Assembly (NCBI GenBank): GCA_013215775.1
Contig: JABSQO010000002.1
Span: forward strand, 1-64,000
From: Piscirickettsiaceae bacterium
GTDB taxonomy: Bacteria > Pseudomonadota > Gammaproteobacteria > Nitrosococcales > Methylophagaceae
Reading direction: 5' to 3'
DNA: 64,000 bases
This document shows positions 9,033 to 17,345 of this stretch, piece after piece (within the stretch, counting starts at the first letter, position 1; every line of letters begins with the position of its first letter). The translations under genes and the position numbers were made by a program. Under the pieces are notes generated by a model. It was not told the origin of the DNA, ran no database searches, and saw nothing but the letters and a program-made list of their open reading frames with translations.

Positions 9033-10178
9033 TTATTCTTGTGTGTATAGCTGAGTGGTATCGGCGGTAATGCTGAGTTTTCCATTGATAAATGCTTGCA
9101 AGTGTTGGCCCACAATTTCATATCGCCAGCCTTGTAATATTGGAATGTCTATTTCGCCTTTCACTAAACGTTCAATGTCTTTTCGAACAGCCACTGCAAC
9201 AGGTGAAATGGCTTGTTCAGCACATGTTTTTCTTAAGAGTGCGAGTAGAGCATCCACTATCGCATCTTGTTGAGTAGTTAAAGGTTGTGATTTCTTTACT
9301 GTTGGCCATTGTTCTTTAGTTAAGGTTTTGGCTTGTTTAATAATGTCTAGAAATTCTTTCCCATGACGTTCAATAGTACGAGCTTCAAGCCCACGGATAA
9401 GGCTAAATTTATCGACTGAATCAGGGCTAAGCTTGGCAAGATCGATCAGTACGTCATCTTTCAAAATCCAACGGCGAGGTCGATTGGACTTGAGTGCACG
9501 ATGTTCACGCCAAGCACCAAGCTTTTGTAATATGGCAAGTTGCAGGTCTTTTAGTCGGCCTGCGCCCTTAATTTTCCGCCAAATATTATCGGGATCAGCT
9601 TGATATGTTTCTAACTTGGTTAAATTAGCAAAATCATCTTCTAACCAATAAGTACGGTTCTTTTGCTCAAGTTGTTGTGTGAGTAATTTATACACGTCTC
9701 GTAAGTAACGAACATCATCTGCTGCATAATCTATTTGAGCAGGATCAAGAGGGCGCTTAGTCCAATCGGTACGAGAGTGAGCTTTATCAAGATCAACATT
9801 AAGGCATTGTTTAACGAGATTGCCATAACCTATTTGTTCGCCATAACCTAAGACTGTCGCCGCTATTTGCGTATCAAAAATAGGTGAAGGCAATGAGCCA
9901 CGTAATAGATAAAATAATTCTAGATCTTGGCGAGCAGCATGGAATACGACGGTGATATTTGGATTATAAATCAGGTCTAGAATCGGTGTGAGGTCTTCTA
10001 GTATCAGAGGATCAATACAAGCGATATTGTCTTCAGTCGCGACTTGGATTAAACATAGTTGAGGATAGTAGGTTTTCTCACGTAAGAATTCTGTATCAAC
10101 AGCCATCCATGTGGTGTCAGCAATTTTCTGACAGAAAACGGCTAAATCCGTTTGTTGGGTGATAAATTCGACAGTCAT
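9033..10178 (-). CDS. rnd: Ribonuclease D
   Basis: RNase D is a 3'-5' exoribonuclease that trims tRNA precursors. The DEDD exonuclease motifs are present: DTEFLREKTYYPQL (Exo I) near residue 28, FDTQIAATVLGYG with upstream FHAARQDLE (Exo II), and DYAADDVRYL (Exo III) near residue 150. The C-terminal half fits the HRDC RNA-binding domain (KLGAWREHRALKSNRPRRWILKDD). Length of 381 residues matches the family. It starts 39 bp from the next upstream gene on the same strand. Confidence 0.95.
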   Translation of the reverse strand: MTVEFITQQTDLAVFCQKIADTTWMAVDTEFLREKTYYPQLCLIQVATEDNIACIDPLILEDLTPILDLIYNPNITVVFHAARQDLELFYLLRGSLPSPIFDTQIAATVLGYGEQIGYGNLVKQCLNVDLDKAHSRTDWTKRPLDPAQIDYAADDVRYLRDVYKLLTQQLEQKNRTYWLEDDFANLTKLETYQADPDNIWRKIKGAGRLKDLQLAILQKLGAWREHRALKSNRPRRWILKDDVLIDLAKLSPDSVDKFSLIRGLEARTIERHGKEFLDIIKQAKTLTKEQWPTVKKSQPLTTQQDAIVDALLALLRKTCAEQAISPVAVAVRKDIERLVKGEIDIPILQGWRYEIVGQHLQAFINGKLSITADTTQLYTQE

Positions 10179-10216
10179 CGTATCTGCTTATAAAAAACCG
10201 ACAGTATAACGAGTTT

Positions 10217-11110
10217 TTATGGCAAGCTCATAGCTCGTGCAAGCTGTGTGACTTGTAATATTGCCTCAATGATAATTTCAGGCTGTTGTCTAGGTATGTC
10301 ATGACCACTATTATTAGCAAATATATGCTGACTAATGGGTGATAAACGCATTAAATCCTGTTGCAATTCAAGCCATATTTTTTCACGATGTTGAGCATTT
10401 ATATCACCAGACCATTCTGCTTTGCCACGACTAATAACCACTAAAGGTACAGTTGGGATTTTGCCATAAAGTTGCACTTGGCGAGCACTTTGGTACAAAG
10501 CTGCAATTTCTTCACCGGCTGTCCGATAGGCATGGTCACGCAGTATTTGAGGCTTATTACTATCAGCAGTACTTTCCGTTTCTTTGGCGACAATGACAAT
10601 ATTGCGGCGACCTTTATAGGGTAGTGGTAATTTTATATTTAAGCGATCGTACTGTAATTCGTGTGAAGATTCGACCAATATTAGACCCGCAATATCGTCA
10701 GGATGTGATGCAGCAAAGAGTCGCAAATTAAATCCTCCAAATGAGTGACCTACTAAGATATAAGGCGGAGAAATATTAGCTGCATCAAGGAGTAAGCCTA
10801 ATTCATAAGCAATGCGCCTACTATTACGAGGTCTAGGCCCATAATCGCTCCAGCCATAACCAGAGCGGTCATATATGCATGTTTTAGTGATAGGGGCTGA
10901 TTGTTGAAGAATAGTTTGCCAGTCAGAAGAATCATCACCTAATCCAGTATCAATGATAACGGTAGGACTTCCTTCGCCCATACAATTAATGTGAAGCCGA
11001 TGACTGCCAATATCATAACGATTACCTGGCATCGGAGGCATCTCACTGGCATGAGTTGAAGTAATCGCTCCGCCAATCATGAGTGCAATCAAACTTAAAA
11101 ATATCGGCAT
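10217..11110 (-). CDS. Secreted alpha/beta hydrolase
   Basis: A signal-peptide-like N-terminus (IFLSLIALMIGGAITSTHAS) suggests export to the periplasm. The fold is shown by the nucleophile elbow GHSFGGFN near residue 120, the oxyanion-region block IDTGLGDDSSDW, the strand CIYDRSGYGWSD and a C-terminal catalytic His in NNSGHDIP. The family is that of small ester/lipid hydrolases; substrate unknown. It stands alone between rnd and a glutaredoxin-like gene, all on the minus strand. The 61-bp gap upstream makes cotranscription with moaB possible. Confidence 0.85.
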   Translation of the reverse strand: MPIFLSLIALMIGGAITSTHASEMPPMPGNRYDIGSHRLHINCMGEGSPTVIIDTGLGDDSSDWQTILQQSAPITKTCIYDRSGYGWSDYGPRPRNSRRIAYELGLLLDAANISPPYILVGHSFGGFNLRLFAASHPDDIAGLILVESSHELQYDRLNIKLPLPYKGRRNIVIVAKETESTADSNKPQILRDHAYRTAGEEIAALYQSARQVQLYGKIPTVPLVVISRGKAEWSGDINAQHREKIWLELQQDLMRLSPISQHIFANNSGHDIPRQQPEIIIEAILQVTQLARAMSLP

Positions 11111-11171
11111 ATGTCATCCTAATGTACATGTGTAGTACTAATATTACTGACGTGATAAATGTTTTAAAGTT

Positions 11172-11420
11172 TCAACTGGATTGAAGTTGTCCTATTTTTA
11201 TTTCAAGATCGTGATGGTTAAAGGGCCAGTTTAGCTCACTATCATCGTTAAACTTTACAACGGGTATTGTGGTGCCATAACGCAAGACGAGATCGTCATC
11301 ATCACCAATTTCAGTTGGATTAATAGTCACTTGATGATGTAGTGATAAGTCATTTAATAAGGTCTCTGCCAACTCACAAAGATGGCAACCTGCAGTGGTA
11401 TAAAATGTTATTGAGATCAT
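11172..11420 (-). CDS. Glutaredoxin-like protein (DUF836)
   Basis: This 82-residue protein begins with a thioredoxin-fold strand and the redox motif CHLC (TTAGCHLCELAETLL), followed by TTIPVVKF with the cis-Pro and a C-terminal LNWPFN. These features fit the DUF836 glutaredoxin-like family, for which a thiol-disulfide role is assumed. It overlaps the end of moaB by 4 bp, so it is translated from the same mRNA. The role in the moaB context is unknown. Confidence 0.85.
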   Translation of the reverse strand: MISITFYTTAGCHLCELAETLLNDLSLHHQVTINPTEIGDDDDLVLRYGTTIPVVKFNDDSELNWPFNHHDLEIKIGQLQSS

Positions 11421-11932
11421 TTTTCCAATAATCTCGGCATTAATTCAACAAAATTACAGGGGCGATGACGGATATCAAGTTGTTCTTTAAGAATATCATC
11501 CCAAGCTGTTCTGCATGCGCCTGAGGAACCCGGTAAGCAGAATATAAAGGTACCATTAGCCACGCCGCCTAATGCTCGAGATTGAATGGTTGATGTTTTA
11601 ATATCTTGATATGAAATTTGGCGGAATAACTCACCAAAGCCTTCGATTTCTTTATCAAATAATATCTTCACTGCTTCAGGTGTGCCATCACGACCTGTTA
11701 AACCTGTACCGCCCGTTGTGATGATGGTTTGGATGTTAGAATCCGCTATCCATTGAGAAATGATAGCGCGGATTTGATACATATCATCAGCGACGATTTG
11801 TTGCGCTACGAATTGATGACCAGCGTCTAAAACACGTTCTCGAAGAACTTTTCCCGAGGTATCGTTATCTATAGTTCTAGTATCGGAAATAGTGAGCAGG
11901 GCGATGTTGACTGGAATAAATTGTGTTTCCAT
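11417..11932 (-). CDS. moaB: Molybdenum cofactor biosynthesis protein B
   Basis: MoaB/MogA-type proteins adenylylate molybdopterin before metal insertion. The signature GGTGLTGRDGTPEAV and the N-terminal LTISDTRTIDNDTSGKVL are visible. I use the ATG at 11932 (171 aa), preceded by CGAGAAACACATC, instead of the track's start at 11974, because the extra MTILTFNYFTEKHI is not family-like. No other moa genes are in the window. The gene is divergent from the OmpA-like lipoprotein gene, leaving a 96-bp region for both promoters. Confidence 0.92.
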   Translation of the reverse strand: METQFIPVNIALLTISDTRTIDNDTSGKVLRERVLDAGHQFVAQQIVADDMYQIRAIISQWIADSNIQTIITTGGTGLTGRDGTPEAVKILFDKEIEGFGELFRQISYQDIKTSTIQSRALGGVANGTFIFCLPGSSGACRTAWDDILKEQLDIRHRPCNFVELMPRLLEK

Positions 11933-12028
11933 GATGTGTTTCTCGGTAAAATAATTAAAGGTCAGTATAGTCACCCTAAGGACTTAGATCTAGAATAGCC
12001 TTAAGGAACAAGTATAGGAGTACTTGAA

Positions 12029-12721
12029 ATGAAGAAATTAGTATTAGTTACCGCTATGGCAACAATGCTCAGCGCATGTGCTACAACAGATGATCCCAAT
12101 AAGAATGCAAAAACAGCTGCTGCGATAGGTGCTGCTGCAGGTGCCATTATTGGGTATGCCGTTGATGATGGTGCCGGTGGTGTACTTGTCGGTGCAGCAG
12201 TTGGTGCGGCTGCAGGAGCAGGTATTGGCCATTATATGGATAATCAACAAAAAGAAATGGAAGCAGCGTTAGCTGAAGAACAAGCTCGACACGATATTGA
12301 AGTGAAACGCCTACAGGATGAAACCTTGAAAATTGATATTTCGAGTGAAATATCCTTTGATTTTGGTAGCGCGGCATTAAAACCAGCCTTTATGCCTACT
12401 TTGCAAAAAGTGTCTGATATCTTAAAACGTTACCCACGGACAATTATTCATGTCGTTGGTCATACCGACAGCGTGGGTTCAGAAAGTTATAATATGGAGC
12501 TTTCGCGCCATCGTGCTCAATCGGTTGTTAATTATTTTGTATTACAAGGTATTTCTCAAAGTCGGTTAGTGACGGTAGGTCGTGGTGAGTTAGAACCTAG
12601 AGCTAGCAATGAAACAGAAGCTGGCCGCCAATTAAATCGTCGAGTAGAACTTTATGTCAAACCAATCATTGAAGGACAAGAATCAGAAGCATATGAAACG
12701 CCGCAGGGTAGCCAAATCTGA
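12029..12721 (+). CDS. OmpA-family lipoprotein with glycine-zipper region
   Basis: The N-terminus MKKLVLVTAMATMLSAC is a lipoprotein signal with lipobox LSAC (Cys17). Residues ~30-70 are a glycine-zipper segment (AAAIGAAAGAIIGYAV, GAAVGAAAGAGIGHYM), followed by a short coiled-coil stretch and an OmpA C-terminal peptidoglycan-binding domain from ~105 (HVVGHTDSVGSESYN, LSRHRAQSV, NRRVEL). It resembles E. coli YiaD and would anchor the outer membrane to the cell wall. Its last codons overlap rlmB by 29 bp, an unusual partner. Confidence 0.92.
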   Translation: MKKLVLVTAMATMLSACATTDDPNKNAKTAAAIGAAAGAIIGYAVDDGAGGVLVGAAVGAAAGAGIGHYMDNQQKEMEAALAEEQARHDIEVKRLQDETLKIDISSEISFDFGSAALKPAFMPTLQKVSDILKRYPRTIIHVVGHTDSVGSESYNMELSRHRAQSVVNYFVLQGISQSRLVTVGRGELEPRASNETEAGRQLNRRVELYVKPIIEGQESEAYETPQGSQI

Positions 12722-13472
12722 CGGAAATTCTGTAACGGGGAATGATTTAGTTTTTGGTTTACATGCCATACAAGCGGCACTTGAAGTTCCCGTTACCCGT
12801 GTAAAGGAAATTTGGCTAGCGGATGAGCGTGAAGATTCTCGTATTATATCGTTAATTAAATCGGCTGAAAAACACAACATTACACCACAAAAGATTGCTA
12901 GAGAAGAACTTGATGAGATGGTGCCGGATGCTCGCCATCAGGGTGCTATAGCGCGATGTGTACCATTAGGTAATTTAGATGAAACAGATTTGTTTAAATT
13001 ATTAGATGCGTTAAATGAATCACCATTGTTGTTGATTTTGGATGGTGTGCAAGATCCTCATAATCTAGGTGCGTGTATGCGTACAGCTGAAGCGGCAGGT
13101 GCTCATGCTGTTATTGCACCAAAAGATCGCGCTTCAAGTCTAACGAATACTGCATTGAAGGTATCGAGTGGTGCGGCTGAACGCTTACCGTTTATTCAAA
13201 TCACCAATTTGGCTCGTGTTTTACGTGAGTTGCAACAACGTGGTATCTGGTTGGTGGGAACGTCAGGTGAGAGTGAAACATCACTATATGAAGCTGATTT
13301 AAAAGGACCTTTAGCCATTGTATTAGGGGCCGAGGGTCGAGGTATTCGCCGTTTAACTCGGGAAACCTGTGACCAAGTTATGTATATACCAATGAAGGGT
13401 GAAGCGGAAAGTTTGAATGTATCGGTAGCCGCAGGTGTCTGCCTTTTCGAAGCAATGCGTCAGCGAACTTAA
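12693..13472 (+). CDS. rlmB: 23S rRNA (guanosine-2'-O-)-methyltransferase RlmB
   Basis: RlmB methylates G2251 (E. coli numbering) in the peptidyl-transferase P loop. The SPOUT fold is shown by LILDGVQDPHNLGACMRTAEAAG, IVLGAEGRGIRRLT and the knotted end IPMKGEAESLNVSVAAG. The ATG at 12693 gives 259 residues with a short basic leader (MKRRRVAKSDGN); the track start at 12654 would add 13 residues and is less likely. The start lies 29 bp inside the preceding OmpA gene, in another frame. In E. coli rlmB lies near rpsF as rnr-rlmB...rpsF; here too it is just upstream of rpsF, without rnr. Confidence 0.94.
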   Translation: MKRRRVAKSDGNSVTGNDLVFGLHAIQAALEVPVTRVKEIWLADEREDSRIISLIKSAEKHNITPQKIAREELDEMVPDARHQGAIARCVPLGNLDETDLFKLLDALNESPLLLILDGVQDPHNLGACMRTAEAAGAHAVIAPKDRASSLTNTALKVSSGAAERLPFIQITNLARVLRELQQRGIWLVGTSGESETSLYEADLKGPLAIVLGAEGRGIRRLTRETCDQVMYIPMKGEAESLNVSVAAGVCLFEAMRQRT

Positions 13473-13559
13473 TTTGTTCATCGTCAATAATTAGAATATT
13501 AGTACCTAGTAACCGCTTAGTCACTCTATTTATTGAGGCGCTACGGGACAAACCTACCG

Positions 13560-13599
13560 TTAACTTTAGTTGAAGTTAAGGTGTTCACTGGTATATAAT
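13560..13599 (+). promoter_or_regulatory. rpsF operon promoter with inverted repeat over the -35
   Basis: TTGAAG at 13570-13575 and TATAAT at 13594-13599, 18 bp apart, form a good sigma-70 promoter ahead of rpsF. A perfect 7-bp inverted repeat, TTAACTT-N6-AAGTTAA (13560-13579), covers the -35 box and could be an operator, though this is inference. Confidence 0.7.
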
Positions 13600-13607
13600 T
13601 GTGAGCT

Positions 13608-13657
13608 GCCTATTGGATAGGCATACTCCTTGCCTCTAAGTTGTATTTATTAGGGGC
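13608..13657 (+). promoter_or_regulatory. rpsF leader RNA hairpins, possible S6:S18 autoregulatory site
   Basis: The leader downstream of the promoter can form GCCTAT-TGG-ATAGGC (13608-13622) and an 8-bp stem GCCTCTAA/TTAGGGGC (13632-13657) followed by AAACCGTGAGGAG just before the rpsF start. Many bacteria carry an S6:S18-binding leader with a conserved CCG; the layout is suggestive but I cannot fit the published consensus by eye. Confidence 0.35.
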
Positions 13658-13680
13658 TGTATAAACCGTGAGGAGCTCAT

Positions 13681-14031
13681 ATGAGACATTACGAAATTGT
13701 GTTTCTGGTCCACCCTGATCAGAGCGAACAAGTACCTGCAATGATTGAGAAATATCAGCAAGTATTAACAAGCCAAGGTGGTTCAATTCACCGCATGGAA
13801 GATTGGGGTCGTCGTCAATTGGCATACCCAATCAACAAAATTCACAAAGCACACTATGTATTGATGAACGTTGAATGTGACGTTGCTCAACTAGAAGAAG
13901 TGACTACTGCTTTCCGTTTTAATGACGCTGTTATTCGTCATCTTGTTGTGAACAGTGATGAAGCTGTTACCGAGCCATCACCTATGATGCGTAAAGATGA
14001 TGACGACAAAAAATCGCGTAACCGCGATTAA
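13681..14031 (+). CDS. rpsF: 30S ribosomal protein S6
   Basis: S6 binds S18 and the central domain of 16S rRNA. The protein starts [25 protein letters not shown], contains [14 protein letters not shown] and ends with a family-typical acidic tail followed here by a basic KKSRNRD. Length is 116 residues. GAGGAG lies just upstream of the ATG. It is first in the rpsF-rpsR-DUF2232-rplI operon. Confidence 0.98.
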   Translation: MRHYEIVFLVHPDQSEQVPAMIEKYQQVLTSQGGSIHRMEDWGRRQLAYPINKIHKAHYVLMNVECDVAQLEEVTTAFRFNDAVIRHLVVNSDEAVTEPSPMMRKDDDDKKSRNRD

Positions 14032-14048
14032 TACTGAGGAGCATAATA

Positions 14049-14276
14049 ATGGCACGTTTTTTTAGACGTAGAAGATTTTGTCGCTTCACCGCTGAAGGTG
14101 TTAAGCAAATCGATTATAAAGATGTAAACCTTTTGAAAAATTACATCACAGAAACAGGAAAAATTGTTCCTAGCCGTATCACAGGTACCAAAGCACGTTA
14201 CCAACGTCAACTTGCTACTTGTATAAAACGTGCGCGTTTCTTGGCGTTAATTCCTTATTGCGATATGCATAAGTAA
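14049..14276 (+). CDS. rpsR: 30S ribosomal protein S18
   Basis: S18 (75 aa) begins [13 protein letters not shown] and contains [26 protein letters not shown] and [23 protein letters not shown], the full family pattern. It pairs with S6 in the 30S platform. It is 17 bp after rpsF with the site GAGGAG in between. The N-terminal CRFTAEG keeps only one Cys, so this is the zinc-free form. Confidence 0.98.
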   Translation: MARFFRRRRFCRFTAEGVKQIDYKDVNLLKNYITETGKIVPSRITGTKARYQRQLATCIKRARFLALIPYCDMHK

Positions 14277-14325
14277 GAAGGTGTTATTGTTCAAAACATC
14301 AAATCAAAATAAAGCGTAACGATTG

Positions 14326-15249
14326 ATGCTGCGAGGTATTGCAGTATTTTCAATGCAAGGGCGTTGGCAGTCTGCCATCGCGATTGCATTATTGTCGGTA
14401 GCAGCTTTGATGCTACCACCATTTAGTTATTTAGCTAGTGGTGTTATTGCGCTCTGTACCTTACGTATGGGGCCAAAAGAAGGAGTAAAAATTGTTGTAG
14501 CAGCAACAGTGATATTGACATTAATCACTGGTTTGTTGATGAAGCAAATTTTTATCTCTGGATTGTTTTTGTTATCAAGTTGGCTGCCGATGTTGGTTGT
14601 CAGTTTGGTATTGGGTTATACAAGGTCATTAGCGGCAAGTTTATTAGCAGCGAGTGGCTTAGGCATAGTGTTGGTCGTAGGCTTCTATTTATTTTTGCCA
14701 GAACCAACAGTGTGGTGGCAACAGTTCCTTGCGCCATTTATGGATATGTTAAGTCAGCAGCCAGGTTGGCAGTTTGACCAAACACAAACGCAAGAAATTG
14801 TGCTGAGAGTGGCGAGCATGATGACCGGTTTAGTCGCAGCAGGGTTCAGTATTAACCTGATGTTGGGTTTATTGATTGGTCGGGCTTGGCAAGCAAAATT
14901 GTATAATTCAGGTGGTTTTGCAAGTGAGTTTTATCAACTAAAACTTGGCAAATCTGCAGCAATAATGTTGATCATATTGATGGCGGTGGCACTATCACCG
15001 TTAAGTGATACATTATCAGTGTTGCGAGATTTTCTGCCAGTGATGTTGGTTGTGTTTACTTTGCAAGGTTTGTCGATAGTTCACGCTATTGTCAAACAAC
15101 AACAAAGACAGTCATTTTGGTTAGTAACAGTTTATGTGTTGCTAGTCATGATGTTGCCACAAATGATGGTGATATTAGCGGCTATAGGTGTTTTGGAACA
15201 ATGGTTTAATTTTCGTAAACATTCTTTGAATGATACGAGTGGACGGTAG
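14326..15249 (+). CDS. DUF2232 multi-pass membrane protein
   Basis: A 307-residue hydrophobic protein with about eight predicted membrane segments (for example ALLSVAALMLPPFSYLASGV and MLVVSLVLGY), of the DUF2232/YybS-like type that sits between rpsR and rplI in many gammaproteobacteria. Its function is not established. The ATG at 14326 directly follows the track's TTG at 14323 and is the better start. The upstream gap of 49 bp has no terminator, so it belongs to the ribosomal operon. Confidence 0.85.
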   Translation: MLRGIAVFSMQGRWQSAIAIALLSVAALMLPPFSYLASGVIALCTLRMGPKEGVKIVVAATVILTLITGLLMKQIFISGLFLLSSWLPMLVVSLVLGYTRSLAASLLAASGLGIVLVVGFYLFLPEPTVWWQQFLAPFMDMLSQQPGWQFDQTQTQEIVLRVASMMTGLVAAGFSINLMLGLLIGRAWQAKLYNSGGFASEFYQLKLGKSAAIMLIILMAVALSPLSDTLSVLRDFLPVMLVVFTLQGLSIVHAIVKQQQRQSFWLVTVYVLLVMMLPQMMVILAAIGVLEQWFNFRKHSLNDTSGR

Positions 15250-15287
15250 AATTAAAGCAGTATTTGACTGCGAATGAGGGTAGAACG

Positions 15288-15836
15288 ATGCAAGTGATTT
15301 TGCTAGAAAAAATGCAGAAACTTGGTAATTTGGGTGATGAAGTACAGGTTAAATCTGGCTTCGGACGTAATTTCCTAGTACCAACAGGTAAAGCGTTACC
15401 TGCTAACAAGAAAAACAGAGAAGTGTTTGAAGCACGTCGTGCTGATCTTGAAGCAGCCGCTGCTAAATTGCAGGCTGAAGCAGAGAAACGCAAAGAGAAA
15501 CTAGTTGCAGCTGGTGATGTGAATATCATGGCTAATGCAGGTATCGAAGGAAAATTGTTCGGTTCTGTTGGTGCGATAGATATTCTTGAAGTATTGAATG
15601 CTGCTGGTGCTGATATTGAACGTAATGAAGTACGTCTTCCGGATGGTCCATTACGTCACACTGGTGAATTTGATATCAATATCCAATTACACGCAGATGT
15701 GGTTGTTGCTGTAAAAGTGACCATCACTTCAGAAGCGCAAATTCAAGCGGTAGCCGAAGCTGCATCAGCAGACAAAGCTAAAGCAGCTGCTTTAGAAGAA
15801 GCAGAAGCGATTGCCAAAGCGCAAGAAGAAGCGTAA
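15288..15836 (+). CDS. rplI: 50S ribosomal protein L9 with C-terminal extension
   Basis: L9 starts MQVILLEKMQKLGNLGDEVQVKSGFGRNFL, the classic N-terminal domain, followed by the long connecting helix and the C-terminal rRNA-binding domain. The ATG at 15288, with GAGGG upstream, is right; the track start at 15264 is too early. The protein is 182 residues against ~149 in E. coli because of an alanine/glutamate-rich tail (EAASADKAKAAALEEAEAIA). A terminator follows 12 bp after the stop. Confidence 0.97.
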   Translation: MQVILLEKMQKLGNLGDEVQVKSGFGRNFLVPTGKALPANKKNREVFEARRADLEAAAAKLQAEAEKRKEKLVAAGDVNIMANAGIEGKLFGSVGAIDILEVLNAAGADIERNEVRLPDGPLRHTGEFDINIQLHADVVVAVKVTITSEAQIQAVAEAASADKAKAAALEEAEAIAKAQEEA

Positions 15837-15847
15837 AAAGTAAGACC

Positions 15848-15880
15848 AATGGAGCTGTTTTTAACAGCTCCATTTTATTC
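15848..15880 (+). terminator. Terminator of the rpsF-rplI operon
   Basis: AATGGAGCTGTT and AACAGCTCCATT form a 12-bp perfect stem with a TTT loop, followed by a T-rich stretch (TTATTC). It lies directly after rplI and before dnaB. Confidence 0.88.
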
Positions 15881-15954
15881 TATTTAACTAATGCCGTTGA
15901 TTATGTGGCTTTAGTTGTCTTTAAATAATGAGATAGATAAGTTCGAGGACTAGT

Positions 15955-17343
15955 GTGGACGATAATTCCTACAAAGATATAGCCACAGAGGCGTTAAAAG
16001 TCCCTCCTCATTCTATTGAAGCTGAGCAATCTGTGCTTGGCGGTCTTATGTTGGATAATACAAGCTGGGAAAAGGTAGCGGACTTAATAGTCGAGAATGA
16101 CTTTTATCGCCGTGGTCATCAGCTTATCTTTAAGGCTATCGCGGAACTATCTGAAAACTCTCAGCCAGTAGACGTTATCACGCTTGCCGAATACCATGAT
16201 TCGCGAGGTGAGCTTGATCAGGTAGGAGAATTAGCTTATCTGGGCACATTAGCTCGCGATACTCCTAGTGCAGCCAATATTGTTGCCTACGCTTCAATTG
16301 TGCGTGAACGCTCAATCTTAAGGCAACTCATCACGGTGGGTACCTCCATTTCAAATGTCGCCTTCAACCCTGAAGGTCGTAGTAGTGAACAGATGTTGGA
16401 TTTGGTTGAGCGCCAAGTTTTCGAGATCGCTGAAAAGGGTGCCAAACGCTCTGGTGGCTTTATTCAAGTTAAACAAGTATTGAGTAAGGTTGTTGACCGT
16501 ATTGATACTTTATTTGAACAGGACAGTCCCATTACAGGTTTAGCCACAGGCTTTACTGATTTTGATATGCAAACGGCAGGTCTGCAACCTGCTGATTTGG
16601 TCATTGTTGCGGGTCGTCCTTCGATGGGGAAAACGAGTTTTGCGATGAATCTTGCTGAGAATGCGGCGATTAAAAGTAAACAACCCGTCGCGGTATTCAG
16701 TATGGAAATGCCGGCAGAGTCACTGGCAATGAGAATGTTGTCATCACTGGGTCAAATCGACCAAACTCGTTTACGAACAGGTAAGTTGAATGATGATGAT
16801 TGGCCGCGTTTAACCTCGGCCATTGCCCTGTTAAATGAAGCCCCATTATTTATTGATGATACGCCAGCATTAACAGTGACAGAATTGCGTGCTCGAGCGC
16901 GACGATTAAAACGTGAACACGGTCTTAGTTTGATCGTGATTGATTATATTCAGTTGATGCAAGGTAGCGGCAACAGTAATGAAAATCGTGCTACTGAAAT
17001 ATCTGAAATATCACGCTCACTTAAAGCCTTGGCAAAAGAACTCAGTGTGCCTGTTGTGGCCCTGTCACAGCTCAATCGTAGTTTGGAACAACGTCCCAAT
17101 AAACGGCCTGTGATGTCAGATTTACGTGAGTCAGGTGCGATTGAGCAAGATGCCGATGTAATTGTATTTATCTATCGTGATGAAGTGTATAACGAAGATT
17201 CACCGGAAAAAGGCAAGGCAGAAATTATTATTAGTAAACAGCGTAATGGTCCTATCGGTACTGTTGCTTTGACTTTCCAAGGGAAATATACTCGATTCGA
17301 GAATTTTGCCTATAACAATTATGATGATTATGGTGATGAATAG
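15955..17343 (+). CDS. dnaB: Replicative DNA helicase DnaB
   Basis: DnaB is the hexameric 5'-3' helicase of the replication fork. N-terminal domain PPHSIEAEQSVLGGLMLD, then the RecA-like core with Walker A GRPSMGKTSFAMN near residue 220, Walker B LIVIDYIQLMQG, and the C-terminal SDLRESGAIEQDADVI are seen. The start is GTG at 15955 after CGAGGA. Length 462 is normal and no intein is present. It stands 118 bp after rplI and 2 bp before alr. No dnaC is present, but a DciA-like gene is (51027-51464). Confidence 0.98.
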   Translation: MDDNSYKDIATEALKVPPHSIEAEQSVLGGLMLDNTSWEKVADLIVENDFYRRGHQLIFKAIAELSENSQPVDVITLAEYHDSRGELDQVGELAYLGTLARDTPSAANIVAYASIVRERSILRQLITVGTSISNVAFNPEGRSSEQMLDLVERQVFEIAEKGAKRSGGFIQVKQVLSKVVDRIDTLFEQDSPITGLATGFTDFDMQTAGLQPADLVIVAGRPSMGKTSFAMNLAENAAIKSKQPVAVFSMEMPAESLAMRMLSSLGQIDQTRLRTGKLNDDDWPRLTSAIALLNEAPLFIDDTPALTVTELRARARRLKREHGLSLIVIDYIQLMQGSGNSNENRATEISEISRSLKALAKELSVPVVALSQLNRSLEQRPNKRPVMSDLRESGAIEQDADVIVFIYRDEVYNEDSPEKGKAEIIISKQRNGPIGTVALTFQGKYTRFENFAYNNYDDYGDE

Positions 17344-17345
17344 TT

